Below the pieces are notes generated by a model. That model saw nothing but the letters and a program-made list of their open reading frames with translations. It was not told where the DNA came from and did no database searches. From Didymodactylos carnosus (taxonomy: Eukaryota > Rotifera > Eurotatoria > Philodinida > Philodinidae): a stretch of 64,000 bases of DNA. A program made the translations under genes and the position numbers. The stretch lies in assembly GCA_905250885.1 (NCBI GenBank), contig CAJNOQ010000021.1, positions 44,822-108,821 of the forward strand, written 5' to 3'. This document shows, in pieces, positions 58,201 to 64,000 of this stretch (position 1 is the stretch's first letter; each line of letters starts with the position of its first letter).

Positions 58201-60712
58201 TTGTCATTTTTTTTTCTTTTTTGGTTAAATTTAAATAAACAATTCTTAAAACATGAACGTATATTTTATGTATGAAATATGTGTAGATTAAAAATTTTTT
58301 GAAAATATTTGTTTTTTCGTATAAGAAGATAAGTATTCAGTCTTTGGGACTATGTAAACATTATCGTTAATTAGTCTAATCAGTTTTGTTTCTGTTTAAT
58401 GATAGAAATTCGAGCACAAAAAAAAAGAAGAACATTAACCAGACAAGTTTTCAATAAAGTTAAGCTGTAATAACCCGTGATTTTTATCAGTTTGTAAGAT
58501 TATTAACGGCCGTTTCAAGCGGTTGTGTATCATTTCCGATTTGATTATTCCCGACTTGAATAATTTTTATTAAAAAAGCTACAGCACAGTTGAGAAGTGA
58601 TTAGTTTTGTTCGTAAAAGAACTACTTAACTTGTGTTTTATTTTTGAATTAAATTGTCATATTTGAGAGTGTGAGAGCAACACAGCATAGCCGCACCACA
58701 GTTGCTTCGGGCAAAATTTTCCTAGACTCACCATATAAAAGAGTTTATATACACAAAAAGAAAAAACATTATGTAAAAATAAAAAGGATAGTATCGATAG
58801 ATAAGTGAAACTGTACAGTTTAATAATTACGACTGATGATGATAACTCATCCTAGATGGATGACAAACTTAGACTCCATGAAACTATTCAAAGTTTAATC
58901 ATTTTTTTTTGGTTTAAATATTAAAAATAGCAATGTGACTTGGAAAGAATTTTGTTCAGGGAATATTGTATTTTATTCTAAAAAGTTGTTTTATATAAAA
59001 AATGAATTAGAAAACGCGTTTCTTTTTAATTAGCTCAGTTTTTTGAAAGTTAATATTTATTGGAGATATGAGATGTGTGAAAAATTTAATTTGGATATAG
59101 TTGAAAAGATGTCTACGTCTCTTATTCTTCTCGGATATACTGACACTTTGTCAGTATGATAATCATACATCCATGCTATTTATTTAGTAACAACTACTCA
59201 GTTTTAAAATTAAGTTAATCTTCCAAATTTCTGAGATTTTCTTTTAAAAATATTCGTTCTTTTCAAAATTCTAAATTAACGTAAACGTGTGAACTTTTCC
59301 GACAGTCAAGACCGCAAAGTGGGCCATTTGGGACAAAGGGAAGCACCTTCTTACTTTTTCAGCAATGAGCAATAGAATTTATAAAAATAAGCAACAAACT
59401 GTTCAATGGTATCCATCCTCGACTTAATATATTATTACATTTCAATAATAACCTTCAACTATAGGAATCGAAAAACAACGATAACAACAGGAACAATCCT
59501 ATTGATAATAAAAAACTTTCACTTCTCGCATCATCTGTGATTCACTTTTGAATTATAGATTTAATAATGCCTACTTTTGTCAAGGATCTCATAAATAAAT
59601 ATTTTAGTGACAATAATTTATTGAAGGTTAAAATGGATATGAGGATGTAAGCAAAACAAGAATGAACCATACGCCTAATTATGAACGTATTATATCTGAT
59701 ATAACTGTTCATATATATATGTTGATGGGTTATATACGGGAAGAATTTATAAAAATGTTTAAAAGAGTAAAACGTGATTATTACCGATTTTCCAACATAT
59801 TTGATAATTGACTATAAGTTTCGCTTTTCCGAGATACAAATGATAAGAAAGTTTATTATAAAATATTCTCACGAAACATCAACACAGCTTTGTACGAATA
59901 AATACATGGACACGTAAATTTTTTGTTTTTTACAGTAAACTGCAGATATTTGAGTGAAAGAAATATAGCTAAGAAGTCTCGAAATAATTCACTTAGATAG
60001 CAGTGATCAAGTATATTCTATTTAACGTTCAATCTTACTTCTAGAAAATACTTTTTAATTCTCATGCAACTTCGCATTACAAGAACAATGTCTACAGTAT
60101 TCTTTACTCACATACTCTCACTAACCACCATTCATAGTGAGTATTTCTGGTATACCAGATGAACGTCAACACTTTTTTGCAAACACATATTTTTGAAGAA
60201 ATCTTTATCCTCTTTGAATCATTTCTAGAACAAATGTTTTGTAAAAAAAGAAATTATCGTTTTCTGAAAATTTGGCTTAGGAAATTCAAGTGAATAAAGT
60301 TCGATAACCGTTAATTTTAGTCAAAAGCTCCTGATTTAAACTGTAATCTTGAATTCAGAACGAAGTCGAGAATATAAATTTTCATTATTTCATGCTGAAA
60401 CTTAAACTATCAAAATACAAAATCAATTCTTGTAAAAAACTAGGATCGAACAGACGAACTTTCAAAAGCTCCTCAAACTGACCCTTCATAAATTAGCGTA
60501 AAGACCAAGAAAATTTTTTATTTATTTTTCGTCAAGATTTTTCCATTCAAACTCAAGAATTTTTTCATCCTAACAGCATATTCTAGAGTATCCATTCATC
60601 GTACAACATTTTATTATTACATTTTTAGAACAATTGCTTAGATAATGTATTTTCTCATAATTAAATAGTAAAATGTAATTATAAGTAGCTACATAAAATA
60701 TATCATAGAGTT
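55243..60712. other. Upstream of the GPCR gene: AT-rich DNA without recognised gene
   Basis: Contains A/T homopolymers and a CT-rich repeat (57845-57905). The GPCR promoter and any 5' UTR exon should lie here; a possible acceptor (TTTTCAG, minus strand, near 55283) lies just above the start codon. No coding region could be supported. Confidence 0.4.
57845..57905. repeat. CT-rich microsatellite
   Basis: Imperfect (CT)n with CCC interruptions, about 60 bp. Confidence 0.85.
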
Positions 60713-61922
60713 TTATTGTTAGGGAGAAAAAGGAATAGACTCGGATGTGTTTTGAATCTGACGTTTGACAGAAAAGTGATAGAGGCTTATGGTCTGTACC
60801 AATTTTAAGCCGAGACCTGACCGCATTTTTTCATCACGAAAGTTATTTGGAAAATCTTCTTCCAAAGTAGCTTTTTTCAGAAGATCTTTAGAACACCATG
60901 TTATGACTAAAAAGCTTGTAATAAAAATATTTTGATTTTTTTCCATGAGTAGGTAGTCTAAAGTGTTCCTTTAAATTGGGACAATCAAGCGAAAGAACTG
61001 GAGTCTCAGGGCTACCATCCGATCACTTGGGATAACCTTGAGATCGCATGAAACATACGTGAACGACTATAGTCAATCTCGTGGTAATGTTTATTTTTCG
61101 GAAAGAGCCCAAGAATTTAGTGAGAACTGAGTTTTAGAAAAACTGGGATTTCCAGGTTGTTTTCACCTAATATTAAGAAATTCATAACTCACTCAAAAAG
61201 CAACAGAACTAGCTCAAAACTTCAGAATGTAGTATGCTATTTAATTCTATATCGTAGTTATAAGAAATCTAGAAAAACAAGTTTACAAAACTCGATGATA
61301 TTAAGAAAGGATTTCTGAAAAACTTTTGAGCAAAGATATGATTTTGGACTTTTTCGTTCATATAATCACGTTTACCAGACAAATTTAGCCATATCCTGAA
61401 GTTTTGAGCTCGTTCGATTGTTTTTTTGAGTGAGTTGTGAATTTCTTAATATCAGGCGCAAACAGCCTAGAAATCCCAGTTTTTCTAAAAATCAGTTCTC
61501 ACTAGATTCTTGAGCTCTTTCCGAAAAACGAACATTGCCACAAGATTCAGCGTAGTCGATCGTGTATGTTCCATGCGATCTCGCGGTTATCCCAAGTCAC
61601 CGGATGACAGTCCTGAGACTTCAGTCCTCTCGCTTGACTCCCAGTTTAAAGGAACACTTTAGACTACCTACTCTGGGGTAGGTTACCCACTCATGGAGAA
61701 CCAAAATATTTTTATTACAAGCGTTTTAGTCATAACATGGTGTTCTAAAGATCTTCTGAAAAGCTACTTTGGAAGAAGATTTTCCACATAACTTTCGTGA
61801 TGAAAAAATGCGGTCAGGTCTTAGCTTCCAAGTGATAAAGACCACAAGTTTCTATCGTTTTTCTGTCAAACGTCAAATTAACAAAAATATCCGAGTCCGT
61901 TCCTTTTCTTCCCCGACAATAG
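60713..61922. repeat. 1.2-kb foldback element with about 510-nt arms
   Basis: Arm 60713-61225 and arm 61396-61922 are inverted copies over about 500 nt, loop about 170 nt. The outermost bases are ATTGTTAGGGA and, reverse complemented, ATTGTCGGGGA. Long shared blocks include TCGTGATGAAAAAATGCGGT, ATAACATGGTGTTCTAAAGA, TTTAAAGGAACACTTTAGAC and TTGAGTGAGTT (right arm sense). Both arms keep one short open frame with the peptide pattern EEDFPxNFRDEKMRSGL, but nothing suggests a real protein. Identity is high but not perfect, so the copy is not brand new. Confidence 0.88.
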
Positions 61923-64000
61923 TCAGTTTTAAAATGCAAAATTTAACACAATAAAGGAGAGGCATATAAGGATGAATAGACTCCGATGACAAACGATGAT
62001 AGCTATGATTTTACTAATCAAAAATTCTTTTGGAAAATTGTCAAAAGAGTTATTTTGGCTAAATGACTGCTTATCTAAACTGATACTGATCAAAATCGAG
62101 CTATTAGAACTAATAAATGTCTAATTGTTGATGAAACACGTCGTGAGTTATTCAGTCTTATTTTAAAATTCTTTCTGAAATTCTTTCGAAAAACAATTCG
62201 ACGGTTTTCAGCATGGTGTCGAATGTTAAAAAGATTATGTGTCCAATTCATACAGAGATGAAAATTTTTGCCTAACAATCATTATACATAGATCTCTATG
62301 GTAGGGTAAATGAGTCTGTAACCAGCAGGTGTTTAAAGATATTATTAATGTTATGAAAGTAAAAATCATTTGATAATTTTAAACTAATTTTCTTAAAAAA
62401 TCATCCTCGCTCATATCATAACATACTCTCTCATATAATTGATAGTGTAATTTTACTTAATCATGTTGGATACTGAACAAATATCCATTAATTATTATAA
62501 TGTGTGCTTCTTTTACGATCTTTCTGTCATTTTTAAATATGATAGATGAAAGAACGGAAAATTGCTTCTAGACATAAACACATAATATGAAGTATACATC
62601 ATTTTTTCCTTTATTTATATGACTTTAATAGTCAAACAAAAAGAAATAATGTTGCTTTACTTTATTTTGATATAAAATAGAAATGATAGAAAGTTATATA
62701 AAATAATGCGATACATTAGTGAATGTTCTATATTTCACTATTGTTTTTATGTAATACTAACATACATCTGTTTAAAAACAAGATTGACAAAAATATAAAA
62801 AAAAAAGAATTTTAAATTAAAAATCCTAGTTATATAAGAGAAAAGTATTAAAATAATACTTTGCAATTTGTTTTGACATAAGTTATTAGGTATATTTTAA
62901 GAAAACATATTATTTTTCATGAAAAACAATATGATTTAATCTAAAAGTCATTATAAACAAAATGGTTGACAGTTAGCTCGATTATAGAGGAAAAAATTGC
63001 CATTTGCTCATCAAATCAGGTTATATTTATTTTTCCTAATACATGTCAAGCATAACATATCGTCTTTCAAGAATAGAGATTATTTTTCACATGAGAAAAC
63101 TCACACTTTTCTACACTACAATATAAATTACTATGCAGATAATTATGATTAATTTTAATAATATTTAATCACGACTAAAAAAATTTTTTATGATCACGAT
63201 AATCATCATTCAAAATGAGTTGAACTGTCTGTACTCATAATAAAGATGTTTATTTTTTGTATGTGAAATCATCTATATATTCTGTGATTCTAAGCAAACT
63301 ACTACTTTCCGCTAATATTTGAGCGAACAACGGCATAGTAAAGATACATTATAACGATAGAAGTCCATCATTTACAATTGTGCAATAAACTAACAGTTCA
63401 TTGTCTGTCGGATAAAAATGAATCCAGTAATTTTATTCAATCTAATCAAAAAATGAAAATTTGTGACTGAGAATAGAAAAGTATTCAAAAATATTTTTCA
63501 CCATGTAATATGCTGGTTTTTATTGTTTCTAATGGTGAATTTTCTTAAAACATCGTCATGATCTATTTGACTTTCGTTTATTCTTATCACGCTGTGTCAT
63601 CATTTCCCATAGAAAAAAGCAATCTGTAGAAGTAAATTTGAGAGAACAGCCTAAAAGAGTGTAGAAATAGTAAAAGATTCGTTTATAGACAAAAAAGAAT
63701 GCTTGTTCAGAAGTCTAGAATCTGTTATTATTGATTATAGATTTCGAAAATCCTTAATTCGTATATGCCTACACCGTAAATGACTGAAACCTGAAAACTT
63801 GTTATCACTTCTTAGATACCTCTATCGACTCAGGAAAGACTTATTTCATTTAGATATAGGTCCCTAAGAGCCGCTCAGCTTCTGCAGCGTGAACAGAGGT
63901 ATTTAAAAGGTGGTAACAAGTTTTTAGATTTTCAATGGTGAATTTTCACTAAAAACTGTCTAAATCATAAAAAATTCATATCTTGCAAAAGCTTTGGTTT
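61923..64000. other. Right end of window: AT-rich DNA without recognised gene
   Basis: No splice-consistent exons, RNA genes or strong repeats seen. Confidence 0.4.

Noticed and set aside
60719-61954. Two open frames with the same peptide pattern on opposite strands
   Set aside because: They are the two arms of one inverted repeat, so the similarity follows from the DNA structure; no start, splice or family evidence for a gene.
1-64000. tRNA, rRNA, CRISPR arrays, telomeric repeats, reverse transcriptase or integrase genes
   Set aside because: Looked for A/B-box patterns, regularly spaced repeats and typical motifs by eye; none found. A tRNAscan or profile search could still find something missed.

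Overview
This window is nuclear DNA from an invertebrate animal. It is AT-rich, its genes are split by GT-AG introns (often 55-90 bp), and intergenic DNA is full of small inverted-repeat elements. The gene set is metazoan: a giant muscle-type Ig/FN3 protein, an LRR protein, the mitochondrial protein MTCH2, a Patched-family transporter-like protein and a peptide GPCR. Short introns, AT-rich codons and low-complexity Asp/Asn and Ser runs would fit a bdelloid rotifer (Rotaria-like), but nothing in the window proves this; it is a low-confidence inference.

Layout. 1-17657 (+): the 3' part of a titin/twitchin/obscurin-like gene. I read 33 exons, 4418 residues, about 25 Ig and 20 FN3 domains and a short unique tail without a kinase. 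A 571-bp TTAA-flanked piggyBac-like MITE sits in one intron. 19178-19345 (+): a small ORF of unknown function. 20176-24480 (-): an 11-exon gene for a 492-residue LRR protein with a charged C-terminus; one intron holds a hAT-like MITE with a clean 8-bp target duplication, another a repeat rich in a TCTTATAAGA-type motif. 27894-39436 (+): MTCH2, 8 exons, 281 residues, with two introns of 5.8 and 4.0 kb made largely of nested inverted repeats. 45800-50757 (+): a Patched-domain protein, 5 exons, 940 residues, with a CACTA-like element in an intron. 54078-55242 (-): a class A neuropeptide-type GPCR, 2 exons, 363 residues. 55243-64000: no recognisable gene, but a 1.2-kb foldback at 60713-61922.

The genes do not form a pathway; this is ordinary linked animal DNA. 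The most notable points are a frameshifted, inverted copy of the GPCR 3' end (43975-44205) about 10 kb from the intact gene on the other side of the Patched-family gene; a dense set of foldback elements, several inside MTCH2 introns, where transcription would make long double-stranded RNA; and three MITEs with convincing ends and target duplications. I found no clear new biological system. All exon borders were read by eye from splice signals, reading phase and protein-family patterns.
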